Notes under the pieces: model-generated
The model's database searches: none
Told to the model about the DNA's origin: nothing
The model's input: only the letters and a program-made list of their open reading frames with translations
NCBI RefSeq assembly: GCF_000803065.1
Contig: NZ_JSXI01000027.1
Location: forward strand, 53,461-117,460
Length of the DNA: 64,000 bases
Source of the DNA: Sphingomonas sp. ERG5
GTDB lineage: Bacteria > Pseudomonadota > Alphaproteobacteria > Sphingomonadales > Sphingomonadaceae
Reading direction: 5' to 3'
Position numbers and translations under genes: made by a program
In this document: piece after piece, positions 34,812 through 45,624 of the stretch
Position numbering within the stretch: position 1 is the first letter of the stretch
Layout: every line of letters begins with the position of its first letter

Positions 34812-36271
34812 TCAATTGGGCGGCGGGGCATTGGCCGGCACCGGGCCGCGTGCCGTAGCGTCGAGCTGCGCGTCGCCGCCGAGCGTGCGATAGAGATCGA
34901 CCAGATTGGTCGCGCCGGTCAATTGCGTCGCGACCAGCGAACGCTGTGCGGAATAGAGCGAACGCTGCGCATCGAGACTTTGCAGGAAGGTGTCGATTCC
35001 GCCGCGATACCGTGCGTCTGACAGGCGATAATTGTCCGAAGCGGCGGCGGAGAGCGATTGCGCCGCGCGGGTCTGCGCGGCGATCGTGCCGTGACGGGCA
35101 AGCGCATCGGACACTTCCCGGAACGCGGTCTGGATCGATTTCTCGTAAGTGGCGAGCGCCGCATCGCGCTGCGCTTTTGATTGCTCCAGGCCCGCTCTCC
35201 CGGCGCCGGCATTGAAGATCGAATAGCTCGCGCTTGGTGCGATCGAATAGTTGAAAGCGCCGCCAGTGAACAGGCCGCTCAGCGCAGTGCTGGCAAAACC
35301 GAGGACTGAGGTCAGGCTGATGCGCGGGAACAGCGCCGCGCGGGCCGCGCCGATCTCGGCATTACTGGCGCGCAAGCCATATTCGGCCTGGAGTACGTCG
35401 GGACGGCGCAGCAGGATGCCGGAATCGAGCCCGGCGGGGAGTTCGGCGACCGTCTTGGCTGCGTCGTCGATCGCGCCGGGCAGCAGGGCTGCATCGACCG
35501 GCGCGCCGACCAGCAACTGCAGCAGGTTGACGTCCTGCGCGAGCGCGGTGGTCTGTTGCGCCAGATCGGACTGCGCCTGGGCGAGAACGAGCTGCGACTG
35601 GCTCAAATCGGTGCGCGGCGCGACGCCGCCGTCGAGGCGCGCCTTGGTCAGCTTGACGCTGCGCTCGGCGCTGGCCGCGGTGTCCTGCGCGATCTTGAGC
35701 AGGCTCTTGTCGGCGGCATAGCTGAGCCAGGCTTTGGCGATGTCGCCGACCAAAGTCAGCCGCGTCGCGCGGGCGGCCGCTTCAGTCGCGAAGTAGCGGT
35801 TCTGCGCGGCGTCGGTGAGCGAGCGGACGCGGCCGAACAGGTCGATCTCGAATGCAGTGATGCCGAGATCGGTGCTGTAACTGGTGCGCGCACCGCCGCT
35901 GACCGCGCTGCCGCCGGTATTGGTCCGTCCCGTACCGCTGTCGGCGCGGGTGACGCTTGCCGAAGCATTGACCTGCGGCAACAGGTCGGCGCGCTGGATG
36001 CGATATTGCGCACGCGCCGCGACGATATTGGCGGCGGCGACGCGCAGGTCGCGATTATTGACCAGCGCCTGTTCGATGATCCGCTGCAATCGGTCGTCGC
36101 GGAAGATGTCGCGATACGAGACGCTTGGCAGAGTCGCTTCGCTTTGCCTCAGATAGGCGTCGCCGATCGGCCAGGATGCGGGCACTGGCGCATCGGGGCG
36201 AGCATATTTGGGCGCCATGCTGGTGCACGCGCTCAGCGATGCACCGGCGAGGAGCAGGATGACCATGCGCT

Positions 36272-36275
<4 letters not shown>
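34812..36275 (-). CDS. RND efflux outer-membrane lipoprotein (OprM/NodT family)
   Basis: 487 residues. A lipobox (GASLSAC, Cys17) marks an outer-membrane lipoprotein. Two OEP repeats with long coiled-coil helices follow (for example AKARLDGGVAPRTDLSQSQL and SDARYRGGIDTFLQSLDAQR). It forms the TolC-like trimeric exit duct. Its ATG overlaps the stop of the RND pump gene (ATGA), and it is the third gene of the adaptor-pump-duct operon. Confidence 0.93.
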
Positions 36276-39454
<3,179 letters not shown>

Positions 39455-39461
39455 CGGTGTA

Positions 39462-40658
39462 TCAGCCCTTGGTCTGCGTGGCGGAAGCGCCCGATTTCGT
39501 CGGCGCCTGCAGCTTCTGTGGCGACCCGGCCGGCACGGGTTTGACCGGCTGCCCGTTCTTCGCCTTGGCGGTGCCCTCGACGATCACCTTGTCGCCGGCA
39601 CTCAGCCCGGACCGCACGACCCAATTCGCGCCGACCACGCGCTCGGCCTTCACATCGCGCTCGACCGCCTTGTTGTCGGGACCGATCACCATCACTGTGG
39701 TATTGCCCTTGGGGTCGCGCTTCACGCCGGCCTGGGGAATGAGGAACGCATTGGTATCGACCGACTGCGCAAAGGTCGCGCGCGCGAACATGCCCGGTAA
39801 CAGCATCCCTTGCGGATTGGGGAAACGCGCGCGCAGCGTGACGGTGCCGGTGCTTTCATTGACCACGACTTCGGAGAATTCGACCGTGCCGGTCTGGCCA
39901 TAGTCGCTGCCGTCTTCCAGCTTCAGCCTGACACTGGCCTGAGCAGGAACGGCGCCGCCGCTGCTGAGCGCACGCCGCAAGGTCAGCAAGTCGGCGCTGG
40001 ATTGCTGAATGTCGACGAAGATCGGATCGAGGCGCTGGATCGTGGCGAGCGGGTCGGCCTGGCTCGCGGTGACCAGTGCGCCTTCGGTGAACAGCGAGCG
40101 ACCAATGCGGCCGGTGATCGGCGCGGGCACGTTGGTGAAGCGCAGATTGATGCGTGCGGTATCCAGTTGCGCGCGATTCTGCGCGACGGCGGCCTTGGCC
40201 TGGCGCGCTTGAGCGGCGGCGTCGGTATAATCCTGCTTGGCGACCGCTTCGATCTCGGCGAGCGGACGGAAGCGGTCGGCCTTGGCCCGGGTCGCCTCGG
40301 CATTGGCTTGCGCGCTGGCGAGATTGGCGCTCGCTTCATTGGCGGCGGCGACATAGAGGCTCGGATCGATCTGATAGAGCGTCTGGCCCTTCTGGACGAT
40401 CGACCCTTCGGTGAAGAAGCGGCGACGCACGATGCCCGACACTTGCGGACGGACTTCGGCGCTTTGATACGCGGTGACGCGGCCGCCTAGTTCAGTGGAA
40501 ATCGGGACATTGCTTGGCTGGGCGACGATATAGCCGACCTCAGGCGTGCCCTGCGCACCGCGCCGGCCGGCTTTGCTTTCGCCGCCCCCGCTGCAGGCCG
40601 AGATCACAAGCGCAGCCGTCAGGACAAAACCGGTATGCGCGATCCGACGTTCGTTCAT
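39462..40658 (-). CDS. RND efflux periplasmic adaptor (AcrA/MexA-like lipoprotein)
   Basis: 398 residues. A lipobox (VISAC, Cys22) is followed by a Gly/Ser/Arg linker. The membrane-fusion-protein architecture follows: a split lipoyl domain (SAEVRPQVSGIVRRRFFTEG, then VPAPITGRIGRSLFTEGALV), a coiled-coil hairpin between (~110-180), a beta-barrel and a membrane-proximal domain. GGTGGAA lies about 7 nt before the ATG. It heads the operon that continues with the pump and duct. Confidence 0.94.
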   Translation of the reverse strand: MNERRIAHTGFVLTAALVISACSGGGESKAGRRGAQGTPEVGYIVAQPSNVPISTELGGRVTAYQSAEVRPQVSGIVRRRFFTEGSIVQKGQTLYQIDPSLYVAAANEASANLASAQANAEATRAKADRFRPLAEIEAVAKQDYTDAAAQARQAKAAVAQNRAQLDTARINLRFTNVPAPITGRIGRSLFTEGALVTASQADPLATIQRLDPIFVDIQQSSADLLTLRRALSSGGAVPAQASVRLKLEDGSDYGQTGTVEFSEVVVNESTGTVTLRARFPNPQGMLLPGMFARATFAQSVDTNAFLIPQAGVKRDPKGNTTVMVIGPDNKAVERDVKAERVVGANWVVRSGLSAGDKVIVEGTAKAKNGQPVKPVPAGSPQKLQAPTKSGASATQTKG

Positions 40659-40684
40659 TCAAAATTCCACCGCTGAAGACCGCC

Positions 40685-40736
40685 GACCGCGATGGCATCC
40701 TGCGTTATCGCGGTCCAACCACCCAAAGCTGGGTGG
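40685..40736. promoter_or_regulatory. Inverted repeats upstream of the RND operon (candidate operator)
   Basis: GACCGCGAT (40685-40693) and ATCGCGGTC (40707-40715) form a perfect 9-bp inverted repeat with a 13-bp spacer, starting 27 bp upstream of the adaptor ATG. A second hairpin, CCACCCA-AAGC-TGGGTGG (40719-40736), lies next to it. Either may be a repressor site (TetR-like symmetry) or the terminator of the facing YaiI-type gene region. Function is inferred. Confidence 0.45.
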
Positions 40737-40765
40737 GTTCCTGATGTCGATCATTAATCGCGCTG

Positions 40766-40785
40766 TGCGACAATTTGCGACAATT
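40766..40785. repeat. Tandem 10-bp repeat TGCGACAATT x2
   Basis: Two adjacent identical 10-mers (40766-40775 and 40776-40785). Read on the minus strand each contains TTGTCG, a possible -35 element for the RND operon, so duplication could provide overlapping promoters. They also abut the 3' end of the DUF188 gene. Confidence 0.4.
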
Positions 40786-40787
40786 TT

Positions 40788-41249
40788 TTATCGCATCAGC
40801 CTGACCAGCGCGGCGTCGAGCGCGGACAGGAAGCGCGAGCGATCGGTCTTTGAAAACGGCGCCGGGCCGCGGATGCCGTCGCCCACCGCTCCCGCGCGCA
40901 GATCAGCCATGATCGCCCGCGTCGCCACTGCCGCCCCGATCGAATTGGCGGTGAAGGGCTTGCCCGTCGGGCTGAGCACGGTGGCGCCGGCCTTCACGCA
41001 GCGATCGGCGAGCAGGATATCGGCCGTGATCACCACCGATCTGACGGTCGCCTGCTCGGCGATCCAGTCGTCCGCCGCGTCGAAGCCATCGCTGACCACG
41101 ACGCGGTCGATCAACGGGTGCTGCGGCACGCGGAAATGGCTGTTGGCGACGATCGTGACCGGCACCTCCAGCCGCCACGCGACCTTGTAGATCTCATCCT
41201 TGACCGGGCACGCATCGCCATCGACCAGGATGCGCACGGACCCGGCCAT
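40788..41249 (-). CDS. YaiI/YqxD-family (DUF188) PIN-like protein
   Basis: 153 residues. The family signature runs throughout: ILVDGDACPVKDEIYKVAWR at the start, VVITADILLADRCVKAGATV in the middle, and GPAPFSKTDRSRFLSALDAA at the end. Conserved Asp residues (DGDACP, TADILLADR) suggest a PIN-like nuclease core, but activity is not established. It follows the DEAD-box helicase gene by 9 bp and is probably co-transcribed, which fits a role in RNA metabolism (inference). Confidence 0.92.
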   Translation of the reverse strand: MAGSVRILVDGDACPVKDEIYKVAWRLEVPVTIVANSHFRVPQHPLIDRVVVSDGFDAADDWIAEQATVRSVVITADILLADRCVKAGATVLSPTGKPFTANSIGAAVATRAIMADLRAGAVGDGIRGPAPFSKTDRSRFLSALDAALVRLMR

Positions 41250-41258
41250 GCCAGCCGC

Positions 41259-42974
41259 TTAGCGCTGCCGGTCATTGGTGCGGCGGTGCGGCTTGGGCTT
41301 GTGCCGCGCGGTCGGCGGACCGCTCGGGCGGGCGCTCGGCGTCAGGCGCGGGCGGCGCTCGGCCTCGCGCGGTTCGCCCTGGACGCTCTCGATCTTGATG
41401 CCGCCTTCGTCACCGCTTTCGGTGCCCGCCGTGCGCAGAACCGACGCATTGAAGCGGTTGGCAACCGCGCGCGGGATCTGGAACAGCGTTTCGTTGGCGG
41501 AGATGCGGATCGCGCCGATCTCGCTCTTGGTGATGTGGCCGCGACGGCAGATCAGCGGCAGCAGCCAGCGCGGATCGGCATTCTGACGGCGGCCGATATC
41601 CATGCGGAACCAGACGATATCCTCGAAGCCGGGACGGTGGCCGTCCTGACGCGGTGCCGGATCGTTGCCCTGGCCGAGCAGCTCCTCGGCGGCGGGCATG
41701 CGCGCGCGGTGCAGGCGGACGAGCGCGGCGGCGATATCCTCCGGGCTCTGCGTTTCGAGCAGCTTTGCACCGAGTGCGCGATCATCGTCATCGACCTCGA
41801 CCGGCTCGAGCAGGGTGACGAGCAACCGCTCATGATCCTTGGCGCTGATGTCCTCAAGCGTCGGCGGATTGATCCACTCGGCGTTGATCCGTGCGCCCTT
41901 CAGCATCGATTCGACACGGCGACGGCGCGGATAGGGCACGATCAGGACGGCGGTACCCTTTTTGCCCGCGCGCCCGGTGCGGCCCGAGCGGTGCTGCAAG
42001 GTCTCGGCGTCACGCGGCAGCTCGACATGGATGACCAGGCTGAGCGTCGGCAGATCGATGCCGCGCGCGGCAACGTCGGTCGCCACGCAGACGCGGGCGC
42101 GCTGGTCGCGCAGCGCCTGGAGCGCGGCGTTACGCTCATTCTGGCTATGCTCGCCCGACAAGGCGACGGCGCTGAAGCCGCGCTCGATCAGGCCGGCATG
42201 AAGGTGGCGGACATTGTCGCGCGTTGCGCAGAACAGCATCGCCGTCTCGGCTTCATGGAAGCGCAGCAGGTTGACGACGACATTCTCGATATCGGCGGGC
42301 GCGCAGGTGACGGCCTGATAGGCGATGTCGCCATGGCCGCGATCTTCGCCAACGGTCGAAATACGGACCGCATCGCGTTGATAACGCTTGGCAAGCGCGG
42401 CAATCGGCTTCGGGATAGTCGCCGAGAACATCAGCGTGCGGCGCTCGGTCGGCGTACCGTCGAGAATCTGTTCGAGATCCTCGCGGAAGCCCATGTCGAG
42501 CATCTCATCGGCCTCATCGAGGACCGCGACGCGCAGCTTGCTCAGGTCGAGCGCGCCGCGTTCGAGGTGATCGCGCAGGCGACCCGGCGTGCCGACGACG
42601 ATATGCGCACCGTAATTGAGCGCGCGGCGTTCCTTCGACGCATCCATGCCGCCGACACAGGTGACGATGCGTCCGCCGGTCTTGCCGTAGAGCCACATCA
42701 GCTCGCGGCTGACCTGCAGCGCAAGCTCACGCGTCGGCGCGATGATCAGTGCGAGCGGGCCCTGCTGAGGCAAACGGCCTTCTTCGTCGAGCAGCTGCGC
42801 CGCCATGGCGAGGCCGAAGGCGACGGTCTTGCCCGAGCCGGTCTGCGCCGAGACGAGCAGGTCGCGGCCGATCGCTTCGGGTTCGAGCACGCCCGCCTGG
42901 ACTGGAGTGGGAGCGGCATAGCCGCGTTCGGTGAGCGCTTCGGACAGAAGCGGGGGAAGATTGGAAAAGGGCAT
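41259..42974 (-). CDS. DEAD-box ATP-dependent RNA helicase with DbpA-like RNA-binding domain
   Basis: 571 residues. The Q motif region (PTPVQAGVLEPEA), AQTGSGKT Walker A, VLDEADEML (DEAD), SAT (FSATIPKP) and RTGRAGKKG form the two RecA domains (1-~370). Residues ~455-525 fit the CsdA/DbpA C-terminal RNA-binding fold (RGHITKSEIGAIRIS). The tail is Arg/Pro-rich. It likely acts in ribosome assembly or cold-adapted RNA unwinding in the cytosol. DUF188 follows within the same transcript. Confidence 0.93.
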   Translation of the reverse strand: MPFSNLPPLLSEALTERGYAAPTPVQAGVLEPEAIGRDLLVSAQTGSGKTVAFGLAMAAQLLDEEGRLPQQGPLALIIAPTRELALQVSRELMWLYGKTGGRIVTCVGGMDASKERRALNYGAHIVVGTPGRLRDHLERGALDLSKLRVAVLDEADEMLDMGFREDLEQILDGTPTERRTLMFSATIPKPIAALAKRYQRDAVRISTVGEDRGHGDIAYQAVTCAPADIENVVVNLLRFHEAETAMLFCATRDNVRHLHAGLIERGFSAVALSGEHSQNERNAALQALRDQRARVCVATDVAARGIDLPTLSLVIHVELPRDAETLQHRSGRTGRAGKKGTAVLIVPYPRRRRVESMLKGARINAEWINPPTLEDISAKDHERLLVTLLEPVEVDDDDRALGAKLLETQSPEDIAAALVRLHRARMPAAEELLGQGNDPAPRQDGHRPGFEDIVWFRMDIGRRQNADPRWLLPLICRRGHITKSEIGAIRISANETLFQIPRAVANRFNASVLRTAGTESGDEGGIKIESVQGEPREAERRPRLTPSARPSGPPTARHKPKPHRRTNDRQR

Positions 42975-43036
42975 GAGTCTCTCAAAAAATGGGCTGCGCC
43001 GCCACCACGGCTAAGACGCAACATGTTGTTCTGCGG

Positions 43037-44218
43037 TCAAATAGACTGTGCCGCGGCCCATCCGCTCGCCCATGCCCATTGGAAGTTATAGCCGCCCAGC
43101 CACCCAGTGACGTCGACCGCTTCGCCGATCGCATACAGGTTTTCCACCCGTTTGGCTTGCATTGTTTGCGAAGAAAGTTCGGCGGTGCTGATTCCGCCCG
43201 CGGTGACCTCCGCCTTGGCATAGCCTTCGGTGCCGTTTGGGGCGAAACGCCAATCGGCCAGGCGGCGCTCGGCGTCGGCCAGTTTGCGATCGGTGAGCGT
43301 GGACAATTCTCCGCTCAGAGCCAGCCGGTCGGCGAGCGTTTCGGCCAGGCGGGCGGGCAGGGCGCTCGCCAGTGTCGACGCGAATCCGGCGCGCGGACGG
43401 GCGCGTTTCGCGTCGATCAACCAGCCGCTCTCATGCGTCGGCAGGAAATCGATGCCGACCGTTTCACTCGAGCGCCAATAGCTCGAAATTTGCAGGATGG
43501 CCGGGCCGGACAGCCCTTTATGAGTGAACAGGGCCGCCTCGCGGAACTGGGTCTTGCCGCATTTGGCGATCACGTCGGTCGCCACGCCGGAGAGCGACCG
43601 GAACAGCGTCTCGTCACCGCCAAGCGTCAGCGGGACAAGGGCGGGGCGGGGTTCGACGATCTTGAGGCCGAAACGCCGCGCGACATCATAAGCGAAGCCG
43701 GTCGCACCCATTTTGGGGATCGAAGGCCCGCCGGTGGCGAGAACCAGCGACGTGGCGACGATGGTGCGACCGTTGATCGTCACCCGGAACCGGCTATCTT
43801 CATGGTCGATCGCGCCCACCGGGTGCCCAAGCGACAGATCGACATGCCCCATGGCGCATTCGTCGAGCAGCATCGCGACGACCTGTTTCGCCGACCCGTC
43901 GCAGAACAGCTGGCCCAGCGTCTTTTCATGCCAGGCGATACCGTGGCGATCGACCAGGGCGATGAAATCTGCGGCGGTGTAGCGGCTGAGCGCCGATTTG
44001 GCGAAATGCGGGTTGGCCGAAAGATAGCGGTCGGGCGCGGTGTTGATATTGGTGAAATTGCACCGCCCGCCACCCGAGATAAGGATCTTCTTCCCCACTT
44101 CATCGGCGTGATCGACCAGCAGGACGCGGCGGCCGCGCTGACCCGCGACGGCAGCGCACATCAGGCCGGCGGCGCCCGCGCCGAGGATGATAGCGTCGTA
44201 GGAGGTGGGTGAGGACAG
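43037..44218 (-). CDS. BaiN/HI0933-like FAD oxidoreductase, predicted CTG start
   Basis: About 393 residues. The family N-terminus SYDAIILGAGAAGLMCAAVA, containing the FAD-binding G-x-G-x-x-G, is encoded upstream of the first ATG (44161), so an ATG start would cut the Rossmann motif. The frame closes at TAG just upstream (44222-44224), leaving CTG 44218-44216 as the likely start: GGAG lies exactly 7 nt before it. Later motifs are VGKKILISGGGRCNFTNIN and LYAIGEAVDVTGWLGGYNFQ, typical of this cytosolic flavoprotein family, whose member BaiN takes part in bile-acid dehydroxylation; the substrate here is unknown. Confidence 0.87.
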   Translation of the reverse strand: MSSPTSYDAIILGAGAAGLMCAAVAGQRGRRVLLVDHADEVGKKILISGGGRCNFTNINTAPDRYLSANPHFAKSALSRYTAADFIALVDRHGIAWHEKTLGQLFCDGSAKQVVAMLLDECAMGHVDLSLGHPVGAIDHEDSRFRVTINGRTIVATSLVLATGGPSIPKMGATGFAYDVARRFGLKIVEPRPALVPLTLGGDETLFRSLSGVATDVIAKCGKTQFREAALFTHKGLSGPAILQISSYWRSSETVGIDFLPTHESGWLIDAKRARPRAGFASTLASALPARLAETLADRLALSGELSTLTDRKLADAERRLADWRFAPNGTEGYAKAEVTAGGISTAELSSQTMQAKRVENLYAIGEAVDVTGWLGGYNFQWAWASGWAAAQSI

Positions 44219-44230
44219 CTTCTATCTCCA

Positions 44231-44250
44231 CCCCTCCGGCAAGGGAGGGG
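44231..44250. repeat. GC-rich hairpin CCCCTCC/GGAGGGG
   Basis: A 7-bp perfect stem with a GGCAAG loop followed by a G-rich run (to about 44276). It resembles the interspersed ggcaagggaggggg-type repeats found between genes of sphingomonads, and it precedes the predicted CTG-initiated flavoprotein gene. It could be a palindromic repeat or an attenuating structure. Confidence 0.5.
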
Positions 44251-44388
44251 GCAGGGGTGGGGGCGCGTGTCTGCGCGCTCAAAAAACTCATCGGCTTCGG
44301 ACCGAAGCGATGAAACGGGCATCGAGCTAGCGTCATCGCCGACTCATCCCTGACCCCCTTGCTTGCAGCGAGGGGAATGAGGGAAGGA

Positions 44389-44568
44389 TCAGCGCAGCTT
44401 CGCGATGTTCAGCCCGTCTTCCTTGGCGCGTTCCTTGACCGATTCCTCGGTGCGGGTCAGCGCCTTGGCGATCGCCTTCAGGCCCATGCCCTTTTTGGCG
44501 AGCGTGTGCAGCTTCTGCACCTCGTCCTGCTTCCAGGGTTGACGGTGGCGTTCGAATTTTTCGGCCAT
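44389..44568 (-). CDS. Small HTH/SANT-like basic protein
   Basis: 59 residues, basic and helical: RHRQPWKQDEVQKLHTLAKK, then GMGLKAIAKALTRTEESVKE, which reads as a trihelical Myb/SANT-like or Sigma-70-region-4-like HTH. Probably DNA- or RNA-binding. The ATG shares one base with the stop of the GreA/B-like gene (TGATG), and GGAG lies 7 nt upstream, so the two proteins are translationally coupled. Not assignable to a named protein. Confidence 0.7.
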   Translation of the reverse strand: MAEKFERHRQPWKQDEVQKLHTLAKKGMGLKAIAKALTRTEESVKERAKEDGLNIAKLR

Positions 44569-45035
44569 CAATTGTCTCCGATCGCGACGCTATCGAGAAT
44601 TTCGATCGCCTCGGCAACGCCGTTGAAATCGACCCGTTCGCCGACCTCCCCGCCGACGAGCGCCCGAGCGAGCGGCGCGGCGAAGCCGATACGCCCTTCC
44701 GCCGGGTCGGCTTCATCGCCGCCGACGATCTCGACCACGCGCTGCTTGCCGCCCATGCGGATCGTCACGCGCGATCCGATGCCGATTTCGCCGTCGGCAG
44801 GAGGGGACGCTACTTCGGCGGTGGTCTGACGCGTATGCCAGTAGCGCAGCTCGCGCTTCAGCACCGCCAGCTCCGGCTCGACCGCGGTTTCCACCGCGTC
44901 TTTCAGCTCGACCACCTTCGCGTCGATCAGTTTCAACCCGCGCGGCGTGACGATGTTCGCTCCCGGCGCGATCGGGATTTCGAACTTGGGTTCCAGATGT
45001 TCCTCGTCGCTCTCGCGACGAAATGCGACGCTCAT
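44568..45035 (-). CDS. GreA/GreB-family transcription elongation factor-like protein
   Basis: 155 residues. The C-terminal ~80 residues (IGIGSRVTIRMGGKQRVVEI, then RIGFAAPLARALVGGEVGERVDF) match the GreA/GreB/Rnk C-terminal domain that docks on RNA polymerase. The N-terminal part has LKLIDAKVVELKDAVETAV and RELRYWHTRQTTAEV, a shortened coiled coil; the acidic tip of true GreA/B is not obvious, so it may be an antagonist-type homologue. Start ATG 45035 has GGAGAG 5-6 nt upstream. It is coupled to a small HTH protein downstream. Confidence 0.85.
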   Translation of the reverse strand: MSVAFRRESDEEHLEPKFEIPIAPGANIVTPRGLKLIDAKVVELKDAVETAVEPELAVLKRELRYWHTRQTTAEVASPPADGEIGIGSRVTIRMGGKQRVVEIVGGDEADPAEGRIGFAAPLARALVGGEVGERVDFNGVAEAIEILDSVAIGDN

Positions 45036-45624
45036 GTCACTCTCCTCAATCCTCCTCCATGAAACATTCGTGCGGCGACCGCCACCATTTGGGGCGGTCA
45101 TTTGACGTTGGGTATTCGAGGCTGGGCTCCACCGGGCGAGATCGCCGCCGATCGCCGCAGGATGCCCATATTTTCCCGCAGCTGCGGGAGACGCTGCGGG
45201 AAAACGCTTTTTTGAGCGTTCTGCGGGAATCTGCGGGAAAAGCTGCGGGAATTTTGATGGATCCGCACGGGAGTTTTTCCGGTGTGCTGCGGGAGTATCG
45301 GGAAAAATGGCGATGATGGTCATGGCAGGGATGGTCATGGCAGGCTCTGATCGTTTCAATGCGCGCTCGATTCAGCGGGGCGGTCGGACGGCTTATCCCC
45401 GCGCTGCACATCGTGCGGCGGAGAGTCGATATGACGATGTTCGGGAATGATCTGAATCAGACCGGCCTGGCGATCGCGTGACGATGTCGGGCGTAGCCGC
45501 CGTCCCGGATACCGGCCCGGATGTCGACTGAGTCGGCGCGCGATCGGTCTGTTCCATGCGCTTTCGCGCCCATGGCCCGGTCAGGGACTTGGGGCCGGCC
45601 ATTTCCCATGCTAGGGGCGCGCCC
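45036..45624. other. Gene-free 589-bp region between divergent genes, with a repeat cluster
   Basis: The region separates the Gre-like gene from the ABC-F gene. No convincing coding frame occurs: the frames running upstream from both genes are rich in Arg/Pro and lack ribosome-binding sites. The middle is occupied by the CTGCGGGA repeats annotated separately. Promoters for both genes must lie here, but no clear consensus pair is visible. Confidence 0.5.
45171..45295. repeat. CTGCGGGA repeat cluster with palindromes
   Basis: CTGCGGGA occurs at 45182, 45194, 45221, 45231, 45243 and 45287, and its complement TCCCGCAG at 45174. TTTTCCCGCAG (45171-45181) and CTGCGGGAAAA (45194-45204) form an 11-bp perfect inverted repeat; CCCGCAGCTGCGGG (45175-45188) is a 14-bp palindrome; AACGCT/AGCGTT (45203-45220) encloses a T-run. 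Copies are 10-44 bp apart, so this is a clustered motif rather than a tandem array. Confidence 0.75.

Noticed and set aside
41118..43091. 657-codon plus-strand frame opposite the DEAD-box helicase
   Set aside because: Antisense shadow of the helicase caused by high GC; composition unlike a protein.
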